Source of the DNA: Tunturibacter gelidoferens
GTDB taxonomy: Bacteria; Acidobacteriota; Terriglobia; Terriglobales; Acidobacteriaceae
Assembly: GCF_040358255.1 (NCBI RefSeq)
Contig: NZ_CP132938.1
Span: forward strand, 124,001-188,000
Reading direction: 5' to 3'
DNA: 64,000 bases
Position 1 is the first letter of the stretch. Every line of letters begins with the position of its first letter. The translations under genes were made by a program, and so were the position numbers. The notes under the pieces were generated by a model, which saw only the letters and a list, made by a program, of their open reading frames with translations, was not told the origin of the DNA and did no database searches. Shown here piece by piece: positions 31,342 through 40,092 of this stretch.

Positions 31342-32397
31342 CTATGGGATGCTGAAGTACATCACCTTGGCAACGGCCTTGGTTTCACCCGGTGAAGCCG
31401 CCAACACCAAGTTCTTGCCCGGCAACAGAATCCCCGTCTTGGCCCCTGGGGCGGTCGATACCTTCGCCACGGATTTTAGATTATTGGCATCGGAAGTGTC
31501 ATAAATCTCGGTATATCCCTGCCCCCCAGGCACATACAGTCGATGCATCACGATGTCGTAGATCACCTGGTCGACTCTTGTCGGAGCATCCTGCGTGCTC
31601 ACGACTTTGCCGTCATCCGAATTCATCACCACTACCTTTCCCGCCGGAGCACCGCTAAGGTCTGCACGACATACCACATACAACCTGTGCTGCGCCTCAT
31701 CCAGAGCCACCATCGCATTTTGTTGCGCCGGCGGAACCGGCCACTCGGCAATTTCCTTCATGGTCTTTCTGTCCACCACAGCCATCTTGTTTGTTTGGGT
31801 CAGATTCACAAAGATGCGGTTCCCATTCTTCTCCAGCGCAATTGCCTCGACATGGTTGTCTTTGAACGTAACCCCGCCCAGCCGCTGCCCCGTATCCGGG
31901 TTCACCGCTTCCACATTGGCCGTCTTCATGTCGACATCTTTGCCGCCGGTCACGATGTAGTAGATATTCGTCTCCGGGTCATATGCCGCTGAATCCGCGC
32001 CCTCCGTCAACTTGATCGTGCCCTTGATCGCGTACGTCTCCGCGTCGAGTACCTTCGTCATCGTCTTGCCACTATCCGTTACGATGATCGTCGAAGCGGC
32101 AGGCCGCACCAGAATGCTGTGCGGCGCGTCAAAGCCCTTCACTGTCTTCAGGTGTCGACCCGTTTTCAGGTCAAAGACCTCCAGCGTCGCATGGTCTTCT
32201 GCGGCCAGTAGCAGCCGTCCGCGCTGTTCATCCACAGCGAAGTGATCGAAGTCGCCTGTATAGCCCGGCAGCTCTATTGTTTGCACCAACTTCATAGCGG
32301 GTGCCTGCGCGCGGGCACCCGTCACTCCCGCAACGGTATAGATCGCTGCAGAGGAACTCAAGACAAGCAGTCCGGCTAATCTCTTCTGAATCTTCAT
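31342..32397 (-). CDS. Secreted YncE-like beta-propeller protein
   Basis: A protein of 351 residues from an ATG with GAGGAGAGG upstream. The signal peptide is at about 1-30 (LVLSSSAAIYTVAGVTGARA). The rest is a run of blades: FDHFAVDEQRGRLLLAAEDH, HSILVRPAASTIIVTDSGKT, DSAAYDPETNIYYIVTGGKD, VEAIALEKNGNRIFVNLTQT and others, the pattern of YncE/cytochrome-D1-like seven-bladed propellers. No heme motif is visible. The protein is periplasmic and its ligand unknown. It lies 114 bp upstream of the response regulator on the same strand and diverges from the TonB receptor. Confidence 0.85.
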   Translation of the reverse strand: MKIQKRLAGLLVLSSSAAIYTVAGVTGARAQAPAMKLVQTIELPGYTGDFDHFAVDEQRGRLLLAAEDHATLEVFDLKTGRHLKTVKGFDAPHSILVRPAASTIIVTDSGKTMTKVLDAETYAIKGTIKLTEGADSAAYDPETNIYYIVTGGKDVDMKTANVEAVNPDTGQRLGGVTFKDNHVEAIALEKNGNRIFVNLTQTNKMAVVDRKTMKEIAEWPVPPAQQNAMVALDEAQHRLYVVCRADLSGAPAGKVVVMNSDDGKVVSTQDAPTRVDQVIYDIVMHRLYVPGGQGYTEIYDTSDANNLKSVAKVSTAPGAKTGILLPGKNLVLAASPGETKAVAKVMYFSIP

Positions 32398-32761
32398 CCG
32401 ATACCTCTCCTCGATGGCCGCATACCTCTTGTCGCCCGAATCGAGCCACTCCATCTACGCGGACTTCACAGTAAGCCTCATGCACCATCATGAGGCTGTG
32501 TTGAAAGCAAAATGAAATTGCATTCATCCACTCTCCGCCGCTATGCTTGCTCGTCGCTGCGTTCAGAAACAACTCAACAGCCATCTCTAAACAAACTTTT
32601 ATGTAACCTTCAGCGACTCTTCATTCGCAAAGAACTAAATGGCAGAGGTCCAATAGTCATGCATTGTCGCCGTGATGAATTGGGTCACCGCCGCGTGAGC
32701 ATCACTCTGGCATTACGTTACAGCGATTGCATTGCAGTCAGCCAGTATTGAGAGGCACTAC
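32398..32761. other. Divergent regulatory region
   Basis: Separates the propeller gene and the TonB receptor. It is relatively AT-rich and should carry both promoters. I see no clear operator. Confidence 0.4.
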
Positions 32762-35700
32762 ATGAGAGTACGATTTTCAAAGCAAGCACTTTACCTAGCT
32801 ACCCTTCTTCTTTGCGCAGCTCCAGCTCTGCGCCCACAGGTCTCGACCGGAACCATTGCAGGAACCATCACCGATCCCGCCGGCGCACTCGTTCCAAATG
32901 CTCCCGTTGTAATTACAAATACCGACACGGGGATTGTCACCCAGTCCACGGCCAGTTCCTCCGGCTTTTATTCTGTTCCCAATCTCCAAACGGGTACTTA
33001 CACCATCTCCATTACCGTATCCGGCTTTGTGCCACAGGAGATCAAGGATATTGCCCTCAATGTTGGTGCGCAGCAGGAGATCAACATTCAGCTTCAAATA
33101 GGTTCGGCCCGAGAGAAAATCGTAGTGACCACCGCGCCGCCCGCAATCGATATGGTTACCTCCACCACCATGCCGATCGTCGACGAGCGCACAATCGTGG
33201 CCCTCCCGCTCAACGGACGTGACTGGACTCAACTCGCCAATCTGCAGCCCGGCGTCGCCGCAGTGCGCACCCAGCCTGCCATCGCCGTCACCAATCAACG
33301 AGCCAACCGTGGCATCGGGAATCAACTCACCGTCGGCGGCGCGCGCCCGCAGCAGAACAATTATCGGGTCGACGGCATCAGCATCAATGACTACTCCAAT
33401 GGCGGCCCCGGCGGCGTCATCGGGTCAAACCTCGGCGTGGACGCCATCCAGGAGTTTTCTGTCGTCACATCCAACGCCTCTGCTGATTACGGCAAGGCTG
33501 CTGGCGGCATCATCAACGCGGTCACTCGCGCCGGGACGAATCGTCTTCACGGCTCCGCCTATGAGTTCTTCCGCAACTCCGCGCTCGACGCGCGCAATGA
33601 GTTTGATACTCCGGGGCAGATCGCCGAGTTCCGTCGCAACCAATTCGGCGCATCCGCTGGTGGTCCCGTTATCAAAGAACGCACCTTTCTCTTCGGTGAC
33701 TATGAGGGTCTCCGCCAATACCAGGGCGCAAATACCTCCAGCATCGTACCCTCCGCCGCGGCCCGCACCGGTAGCCTCTGTGTCGCCTCCGGTAGCAACC
33801 CCTGCGCCAGCCACATGCAGGTGCCCGTCAGTCCGGTAGTCAGTCCCTACTTTGCTCTGTATCCGCTCCCCACCGTCGATCCCGGTCCTAACGCCGACAC
33901 TGGCAGCTTCCTCTTCAACGATCCCTTTGTCAGCCACGAAGATTACTTCACCATTCGCGCCGACCATCGCATCTCCGACAAGGATTCGCTCACAGGAACC
34001 TACTTCTACGACAACGGAAAACTCACCTCACCCGATCCCTTCAACGTTCGTATCACCGGTAATCTGGCCAAACGTCAGCTGGCGACAATTGGCGAATCGC
34101 ACGTCTTCTCCGCCGCGCTGCTCAACTCCTTTAAATTTGGTTATAGCCGCGTCTTCTCCGATGCGCCCACCACCCTCGCTGCCATCAACCCAGCTGCGAG
34201 TGATCCTGCTCTGGGTTTCGTTCCGGGGCTTCCTGTTGGACTGATTAATATCGGAGGACTCTCCAACTTTCAGGGCGGCCTCAAGGCGACCGGCGAGTTT
34301 GTCTTCCACCTCAACTCATACCAGCTTTACGACGATCTTTATTTGACCAAAGGAAAACACGCCCTCAAATTTGGTTTTGCCTTCGAGCGACTGCAGAACA
34401 ATCAACTTGGCACTTCCAATCCCAATGGCCAATTCATCTTCTCCAGCCTGCAGAGCTTCCTCACCAATCACCCCACAAGCTTCAACGCGCCGCTCGCCCA
34501 GGGTGTCAGCCCACGCGATCTTCGCCAGTCGGTCTTCGGCGGCTACCTCGAAGACAACTACCGCATCTCCAACAATCTCACTCTTAATCTCGGTGTCCGT
34601 TACGAGCCAGTTACTGTCCCCACCGAGACGGCCAACCGTCTTGCCAACCTCCGCAATCTCACGGACACGACCCCCCATCTCGGCAGTCCATATTTTCAAA
34701 ATGCCAGCTTCAAGAACATAGCTCCACGCGTCGGTTTTGCCTGGGATCCATTTGGCAAGGACATGACGAGCGTTCACGCCGGTTACGGCATCTACGACGC
34801 GCAACAGCTCAACTACCTCTACGAGGGGCTATCCATCTTCACCGCCCCCTATCTTGAACTCGGCAACAACGCCGCTCCAGGTATCGGCTCCTTCCCGACG
34901 GGTGCTTATCTCGCGCTCTCTGCAGCAAATCTGCGTTATGCCTACGCCCCCAATCACTCCTCCCGCAGCTACGTCCAGCAGTATTCGATGAACGTCCAGC
35001 AGCAGTTGCCCTACGACATGATCCTTCAGGTAGGCTATGCAGGATCTCGTGGCACTCACCTTCCTTACCGCGTGGACGATGTCAACACCGTACAACCCAT
35101 CGTCACTAATGGGAGTTACCTCTTCTATGGCCCCAACGGAAAAAACTCGCCGAGCGCCGCTGCTCTTAATGCTGCCAAGCTGAACCCCAACATTGGCCAG
35201 ATTAGTGCCGTATTCATGACCGGCTATTCCCATTACAACTCGCTACAGGCCAGCCTCAACAAGCGCTTCAATCACCATACGCAGTTTCAAATTTCTTATA
35301 CGTGGTCCAAATCCATAGATGACGGCTCCTCCTCCACCTTTGGCGACACCTTTGCCAACTCGGTCTCCAGTCTGCCGTTGTGGGCGCCCAATCGCCGCCG
35401 CGCCATCTCCGATTTCGACATCGGACAGAACCTCGTCCTCAACTACATCGTCGAGCTTCCCAACGTCCGCAAGGACATCCCGGTAGCTCACATACTTCTG
35501 AATGGCTGGCAGTGGGGAGGGATCTTCCAGACCAGCTCAGGCGAGCCCTTCACGCCTCTCATCTCCGGCGATTCTCTCAACCTGCATAGCGCCGATCCGT
35601 TCGCCTTTCCAGACCGTCTCACCGGTCCGGGGTGCACAGGCAATCCAGTCAAAAGCGTCTCTTCGCTCAATCGTCATTACGTCAACCTCAACTGCTTCGC

Positions 35701-36025
35701 CTTCCCCTCCTTCGACCCGACGTCCGGGCTCACGCATCTCGGAAACGCAGGTCGCAACTCCATCATCGGCCCCCGCCTCAATGATCTCGATACCTCGCTT
35801 GTGAAGAACACGTATATTCCACGCATCTCGGAGACGTTCAATCTCCAGTTCCGCGCGGAACTCTTCAACGTCCTGAATCAAGTGAACTACGCCACACCCC
35901 CCAAAACCGGCACTCAGCTGTTCAACGCGAGCGGTGCCGTCCTCACCTCCACCGGCGGAGTGCTCGTAGGCCCCACTGCCGGAAGCAGTCGTCAAACCCA
36001 GTTCGCTCTCAAGGTGATCTTCTAA
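32762..36025 (+). CDS. Oar-like TonB-dependent outer-membrane receptor
   Basis: A protein of 1087 residues from an ATG with GAGAGG upstream. A signal peptide of about 25 residues precedes a carboxypeptidase-regulatory-like domain (GTIAGTITDPAGALVPNAPV), then a plug region (PLNGRDWTQLANLQPGV; GGARPQQNNYRVDGISINDY; DAIQEFSVVTSNASADYGKA). A long beta-barrel follows and ends in FALKVIF, with the C-terminal aromatic residue required for outer-membrane insertion. Acidobacteria carry dozens of such receptors, presumed to take up large or complexed substrates with TonB energy. The substrate here is unknown; no SusD gene is present. Confidence 0.9.
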   Translation: MRVRFSKQALYLATLLLCAAPALRPQVSTGTIAGTITDPAGALVPNAPVVITNTDTGIVTQSTASSSGFYSVPNLQTGTYTISITVSGFVPQEIKDIALNVGAQQEINIQLQIGSAREKIVVTTAPPAIDMVTSTTMPIVDERTIVALPLNGRDWTQLANLQPGVAAVRTQPAIAVTNQRANRGIGNQLTVGGARPQQNNYRVDGISINDYSNGGPGGVIGSNLGVDAIQEFSVVTSNASADYGKAAGGIINAVTRAGTNRLHGSAYEFFRNSALDARNEFDTPGQIAEFRRNQFGASAGGPVIKERTFLFGDYEGLRQYQGANTSSIVPSAAARTGSLCVASGSNPCASHMQVPVSPVVSPYFALYPLPTVDPGPNADTGSFLFNDPFVSHEDYFTIRADHRISDKDSLTGTYFYDNGKLTSPDPFNVRITGNLAKRQLATIGESHVFSAALLNSFKFGYSRVFSDAPTTLAAINPAASDPALGFVPGLPVGLINIGGLSNFQGGLKATGEFVFHLNSYQLYDDLYLTKGKHALKFGFAFERLQNNQLGTSNPNGQFIFSSLQSFLTNHPTSFNAPLAQGVSPRDLRQSVFGGYLEDNYRISNNLTLNLGVRYEPVTVPTETANRLANLRNLTDTTPHLGSPYFQNASFKNIAPRVGFAWDPFGKDMTSVHAGYGIYDAQQLNYLYEGLSIFTAPYLELGNNAAPGIGSFPTGAYLALSAANLRYAYAPNHSSRSYVQQYSMNVQQQLPYDMILQVGYAGSRGTHLPYRVDDVNTVQPIVTNGSYLFYGPNGKNSPSAAALNAAKLNPNIGQISAVFMTGYSHYNSLQASLNKRFNHHTQFQISYTWSKSIDDGSSSTFGDTFANSVSSLPLWAPNRRRAISDFDIGQNLVLNYIVELPNVRKDIPVAHILLNGWQWGGIFQTSSGEPFTPLISGDSLNLHSADPFAFPDRLTGPGCTGNPVKSVSSLNRHYVNLNCFAFPSFDPTSGLTHLGNAGRNSIIGPRLNDLDTSLVKNTYIPRISETFNLQFRAELFNVLNQVNYATPPKTGTQLFNASGAVLTSTGGVLVGPTAGSSRQTQFALKVIF

Positions 36026-36186
36026 CCTGCTATCTAGCCAGTCTCTCTGAATGAATGCAATTTCATATCTGGTTAAGTCGCGGCTCATCTCGGAGAGGCA
36101 TCGTTGTTACTGTTGAATACCGGTAAACCTGCTTCAACAGCGTCACACAGAAGACCGGAGTAATTGCCGGATTAAGTCTAGGAGAC

Positions 36187-36714
36187 ATGATGAAAACAGC
36201 ACTTCGAATCCTATGGATCGCAAGCTTTGCGACACTTCTCGGCGTAGCATACGCGCAGCAAACACGGGAGCAGGCTATCGCAGGCATGAGAAAAGTTGAT
36301 GCCAAAGAGATGGACCCCACCTACACTAGTGCCGCCCCCGGCGCGCAGAAGTTGGTCGACGAAGCACTCGCCAAACACCCTGAAGTCATCCTCCTTGCGA
36401 TACACGCAACGCCTCCCGGCCACAAAAACCTCATCGTAGCTTCCAACTTCGGACGCATTGGCAAGATCGGCGACGAGGATGACACGCGCTGCATTCGCAC
36501 CGGCAAAAGCAACCTGGAGGTCAACGGCAATCACTTCGAGGACGAAGTTGCCATGAAAGATCAAAGCGGCAAAACGGTAGGTGCTGTGGGCGTGGTCTTC
36601 AACTACAAGCCAGGCGACGATAAGGCTGCACTGGCTAAAATCGCAGAGCAGATCCGCGATGAGATGCAGGCCGGGACGCCAAACGCCGCGGCTCTGTTCG
36701 GACCCCCCGCATAA
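36187..36714 (+). CDS. Small secreted hypothetical protein
   Basis: A protein of 175 residues. The signal peptide MMKTALRILWIASFATLLG ends at VAYAQ, and the mature part is soluble and polar. Motifs seen are HPEVILLAIHATPPGHKNLI, GRIGKIGDEDD and a C-terminal helical stretch. A second ATG at 36190 is equally likely as start; AGGAG precedes both. It follows the TonB receptor by 160 bp and could be its periplasmic partner, although nothing in the sequence proves it. The family is not named; the fold may be a heme- or ligand-binding alpha/beta domain. Confidence 0.75.
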   Translation: MMKTALRILWIASFATLLGVAYAQQTREQAIAGMRKVDAKEMDPTYTSAAPGAQKLVDEALAKHPEVILLAIHATPPGHKNLIVASNFGRIGKIGDEDDTRCIRTGKSNLEVNGNHFEDEVAMKDQSGKTVGAVGVVFNYKPGDDKAALAKIAEQIRDEMQAGTPNAAALFGPPA

Positions 36715-36764
36715 AAACGGTGTGGCTGCAATATTGCGATCCAGAAAGACAGCCACGCAGATTT

Positions 36765-36902
36765 CCTTCAAAGTTGCCCGAGGCAGCCTGGCAAAGCGTT
36801 CTGGAGGGGATGGGTATGCCAGCCGACCGCACCGCGCTCTACATCGAGATGGTGAAGAGTCTTAACTCAGGCTGGATCCATTTCGATACTTCGGAAACCT
36901 AA
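36765..36902 (+). pseudogene. C-terminal remnant of an NmrA-like NAD(P)-binding protein
   Basis: The frame reads PEAAWQSVLEGMGMPADRTA then LYIEMVKSLNSGWIHFD and stops at 36902. The pattern W--(V/L)L---G-P---A-LY-EM---(I/L)NSG is the C-terminal signature of NmrA-family short-chain reductases. The N-terminal Rossmann domain is missing upstream, where the secreted-protein gene lies. A decayed gene tail. Confidence 0.55.
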
Positions 36903-37096
36903 ACTTTCCATGGCGATCACGGCGTTCGCACAAGGATTAGTGAAACAAAGAGAGTAGTCGCAAGGCCGAATTTTGTTGCCGGAAGACTCCTAATGATGCT
37001 CGGCCCTTTATAGCCTCAGACTAGGTGGAGATGGTTTCAACTTGACTGTTCGCCTCATTGGAGCGGAAATGGGACTGCCGCAGAGAGGGCGGACTC

Positions 37097-37549
37097 ATGG
37101 AGGAAACACAACCGCAAGGTGTCACATCTGCCTTCATTCGTAGCCTGCCCAAACTTCCTAAAAGCGCGCCTAGTAGAGCTATGGAAGGATAACTTTGGTA
37201 AAAGCCGGGACGGGTACGTCCGGAACTCATGCTGCCCATTCTTGCGTACAGGATCCAGGAAAAAGCCTATGGCGGCCTTTCCCCTAAGGCTATTGCGAGG
37301 TCGCAATCACTTGCGACCTCGCTGAGACCGCAGAGCCGTTCGAGGGATGAAGCGCGTCAGCGCTTCAAGGCCGGGACAAAACTCATAAGGGAATGGAGGG
37401 GAAAGGCCCACGAGGTCACACTCAACGATGAAGGTTATCACTACATCGGAAAGACCTACAAGAGTCTCTCTCCAATCGCATGTGAGATCACTGGGACGCG
37501 GTGGTCTGGCCCGGCGTTTTTCGGTACGAAGAAGGTGAAAGCTTCGTGA
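37097..37549 (+). pseudogene. DUF2924 protein gene with two compensating frameshifts
   Basis: From the ATG at 37097 one frame gives GVTSAFIRSLPKLPKSA. A second frame gives RLVELWKDNFGKSRDGYVR, and the first frame resumes near 37220 with LMLPILAYRIQEKAYGGLS and then [40 protein letters not shown] and [11 protein letters not shown]. Read together this is a whole DUF2924 protein of about 150 residues. Two opposite one-base shifts (near 37165 and 37222) break it. DUF2924 genes normally precede a large serine recombinase in prophage-like elements, as here. The stop overlaps the recombinase GTG. Confidence 0.75.
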
Positions 37550-37863
37550 CTTTGACAAAGAGTCAGATTCGTTGTGCCATCTACACCCGAAAGTCTTCCG
37601 AGGAGGGACTCGAACAGTCTTTCAACTCTCTCCATGCCCAGCGAGAGGCCTGCGAAGCTTATGTCCTGAGCCAACGACACGAGGGATGGCAGCTTCTGTC
37701 AACCCAATATGACGACGGCGGATTCTCTGGTGGCAACACGGAGCGACCCGGACTGAAGAAACTGATCGCCGACATCGCCGCGGGTAAGATCGACACGGTA
37801 GTCATATATAAAGTAGATCGCCTCACTCGCGCACCGTCCGACTTCGTAGAGCCGAAACATTAA
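37546..37863 (+). pseudogene. Truncated large serine recombinase
   Basis: From a GTG at 37546 that overlaps the DUF2924 stop, the frame gives 105 residues. [20 protein letters not shown] holds the catalytic Ser of the resolvase domain, followed by [16 protein letters not shown] and [18 protein letters not shown]. The match ends there and a stop follows three codons later. Family members run to 500 residues or more, so the recombinase and zinc-ribbon domains are lost. It belongs to a decayed mobile element together with the DUF2924 gene. Confidence 0.85.
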
Positions 37864-38479
37864 ACATGTTCGGTGCCCAAAAATCCAATAAGCTGATTGA
37901 GATTTGAAGAAGCAGTTATGCCATTTGAAGAAGCGCAAGAGCGGTCGCGGCTGTCTATCTTGGAATTCGAGGTCGAGCGGCGCGACTGTGATCGGTGCGT
38001 CGGAATACATAAATGCCATCAGCAACGAAATCTTACTGCATTGAGCGCTTTTGGGCGGATACGCGAATAGTATTCCCAAAACGGGAAACTCTCAAAATAA
38101 ATCCAGAATTCGTGGCGCATTTTTCGAGCCCCACAAAGTGACTGCTTAAACGCCACGTTTACCACGCATAACACCACAACTTCACCACCAAAACACCACG
38201 TCTTGGCACCCGTTTTTGCCAAAACCCCCAGCAAAAACGGGCATCCACCACGCCAAAAAAATTACTGCAACAAACTTCCTTGTCCAAGCTGTCTCTTGCC
38301 CTCTTCCGGCGGACTGACGACGGCGGCGACCCCATTCCGGCTGTCGACGTAGAGCAACCCGCCTAGTCTGTTCCAAGGAATTTCTCCAACCGCCAACCCG
38401 AGAGAGATTAGTCAACGCCAGCCAGAAGATTCAACCCATGTGTTTTCTCGCCAAAGAGGCAGAGTCAGGCGTGTTCGAA
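37864..38479. other. AT-richer decayed stretch after the recombinase
   Basis: No gene supported. It contains many CACCAC-type runs and one strong hairpin (38209-38241). It is probably residue of the mobile element. Confidence 0.5.
38209..38241. repeat. Perfect 11-bp inverted repeat
   Basis: CCCGTTTTTGC and GCAAAAACGGG around an 11-base loop. It has no T tract, so it is not a normal terminator. It resembles the AAAACGGG core of the dispersed repeat and may be a relative. Confidence 0.5.
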
Positions 38480-40009
38480 TCAGGAGGTCCGAAGCAATCG
38501 GCTGAGATGGTGGATGTCTGTGAGTTGTTCGAGCTGGAGGACTGCGGAGATAAACAGCTTCGAGGAGGCAGCGCCGAGGACGGGCTCGATGAGATCGCGG
38601 GATTTGGCGATGACTTCTTCACGGCTCATAGGATTCTCCGCGGTTCCGCGGACAGCGTCGACGTGCTGAGTGAGTACGGTTCCGTCGTTGAGGAGGATCT
38701 CGACGGTGGCCTCACGGGCGGGGAGACGCTTCTCGAGTTCTTCATCTCCGAGCAGGGTGACCTTGGCGCGTTGTCGCAGGATGGCGGGGTCCTTCATCAA
38801 AGCGGTGTCATGGGCGGAGCGGAAGGTGAGGGTTCGCTCGACGAGCATGACGGCGACGAGGTGCTGGAGGCAGATGTCGGGGAGTGGGCGGTTGTCGACG
38901 ATAGAGGCCTCGCGGGTGGCGACTCTTACGGTGACGTGACGGAGCTGGTCGGGGGTGAAGGAGTGCTGGTTGAGTAGGAGCTGAACGGCGTCGAGCGGCG
39001 CTTGAATCGGAGAACCTACACACCATTTTTTTATATTAGTACGCGTGATCTCGTAACATTCTCCAAGGCCATCGACGAGGCCCTTAGCATTGGCGTGGGG
39101 GGCGTAGGCGGCGAAGAAGCTTTCAGGGCCGGAGAAGACGTCGTCGACTCCGCTCCAGCCGGCCTGAACGAGCAGCGCAGAAGCGACTCCATTGCGCGCT
39201 GGCATGCCGGCGAATACGAACGCTTTTTCGAAATGAAGGGTGTCCCGCTGCCACGCCGTGAAGCCCGAGGACTGCTGCGCGGCATAGTCGAGGAGGAAGC
39301 GCATCTGGCGGGCATCGAGAGCGGCGGCGCAGCCTGCGGCCGCTGCGGCTCCGAAGCCTTCGGAGGTAGCGTGCGGATCGCGATGCGTCTCGGTCTGGTA
39401 GTCAACTCCTCCGAGGGTAACGCCGAAGCGCGGGCCGATGTCGTACCCAAGGGTGACGGCGCGAAGAAAATGGTGGCCGGAGATGCTGAACTGTTCGCCC
39501 GCGGCGAGGGCGGCGGGAATTACAGCACAGCCGGGGTGGGACTGTGAAGGGGAGTGGGAGTCATCGGTCTCGTCGGAGTGGGCTAGGACTCCGTTCGCTA
39601 GCGCTGCTTCCAGCGGACCGCAAAGGATATTGGACGTGGCGACGGAGGCGACTGGTTTGCCGCTATAGGATTCTGCGAAGGCGATGGCGGCGCGGCCGGG
39701 GGGAAGCTGGGAGCCGGAGATCATGGCGGCGAAGGTATCGAGGATGTGATCTTTCGCCTGCTCGATGATGGCGGGAGGCAGGGGACGGGTGGCGGCTGAG
39801 GCCATGTAGGTGCTGAGGCTCTGCATGACGGGGCCGATGGGAGTGGAGACGGAGGGTGTTTGCTGCGGCTCTGAGAATAGGTAGGAAGGAAGATGCAGAG
39901 CAGTGCCGGCCAGTACCCAGGTGCCCTTTGCGAGTAGATTCCGACGGGTGAGCTCGGGGCCGGAGTTCGGGACCGCCATTGGTACGAACGATCTGTGCGG
40001 TGCGTCCAT
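38480..40009 (-). CDS. MmgE/PrpD family protein with twin-arginine leader
   Basis: A protein of 509 residues from an ATG with AGGAGA upstream. The N-terminus holds LTRRNLLAKGTWVLAGTALH, an RR motif with hydrophobic stretch, so Tat export is likely. The mature part matches MmgE/PrpD proteins (ANGVLAHSDETDDSHSPSQS; HPGCAVIPAALAAGEQ; IKKWCVGSPIQAPLDAVQLL). The family includes 2-methylcitrate dehydratase and cis-aconitate decarboxylase; a secreted member is unusual. Last gene of a six-gene operon that encodes a second copy of the family, a bicupin and DctA. Substrate probably a tricarboxylic acid (inference). Confidence 0.88.
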   Translation of the reverse strand: MDAPHRSFVPMAVPNSGPELTRRNLLAKGTWVLAGTALHLPSYLFSEPQQTPSVSTPIGPVMQSLSTYMASAATRPLPPAIIEQAKDHILDTFAAMISGSQLPPGRAAIAFAESYSGKPVASVATSNILCGPLEAALANGVLAHSDETDDSHSPSQSHPGCAVIPAALAAGEQFSISGHHFLRAVTLGYDIGPRFGVTLGGVDYQTETHRDPHATSEGFGAAAAAGCAAALDARQMRFLLDYAAQQSSGFTAWQRDTLHFEKAFVFAGMPARNGVASALLVQAGWSGVDDVFSGPESFFAAYAPHANAKGLVDGLGECYEITRTNIKKWCVGSPIQAPLDAVQLLLNQHSFTPDQLRHVTVRVATREASIVDNRPLPDICLQHLVAVMLVERTLTFRSAHDTALMKDPAILRQRAKVTLLGDEELEKRLPAREATVEILLNDGTVLTQHVDAVRGTAENPMSREEVIAKSRDLIEPVLGAASSKLFISAVLQLEQLTDIHHLSRLLRTS

Positions 40010-40092
40010 AGAGTCTCCTGAATTCGGCGAATCGCGGTGCGAGTGGGGAAGCGCAACAGTGAGGATCCCTCGGATCCAATCGTGATATGCGA

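Noticed and set aside
38205-38220. TGGCACC...TTTTGCC resembling a sigma-54 promoter
   Set aside because: The TTGC is one base off the required spacing and it overlaps a perfect hairpin; no gene follows on that strand.
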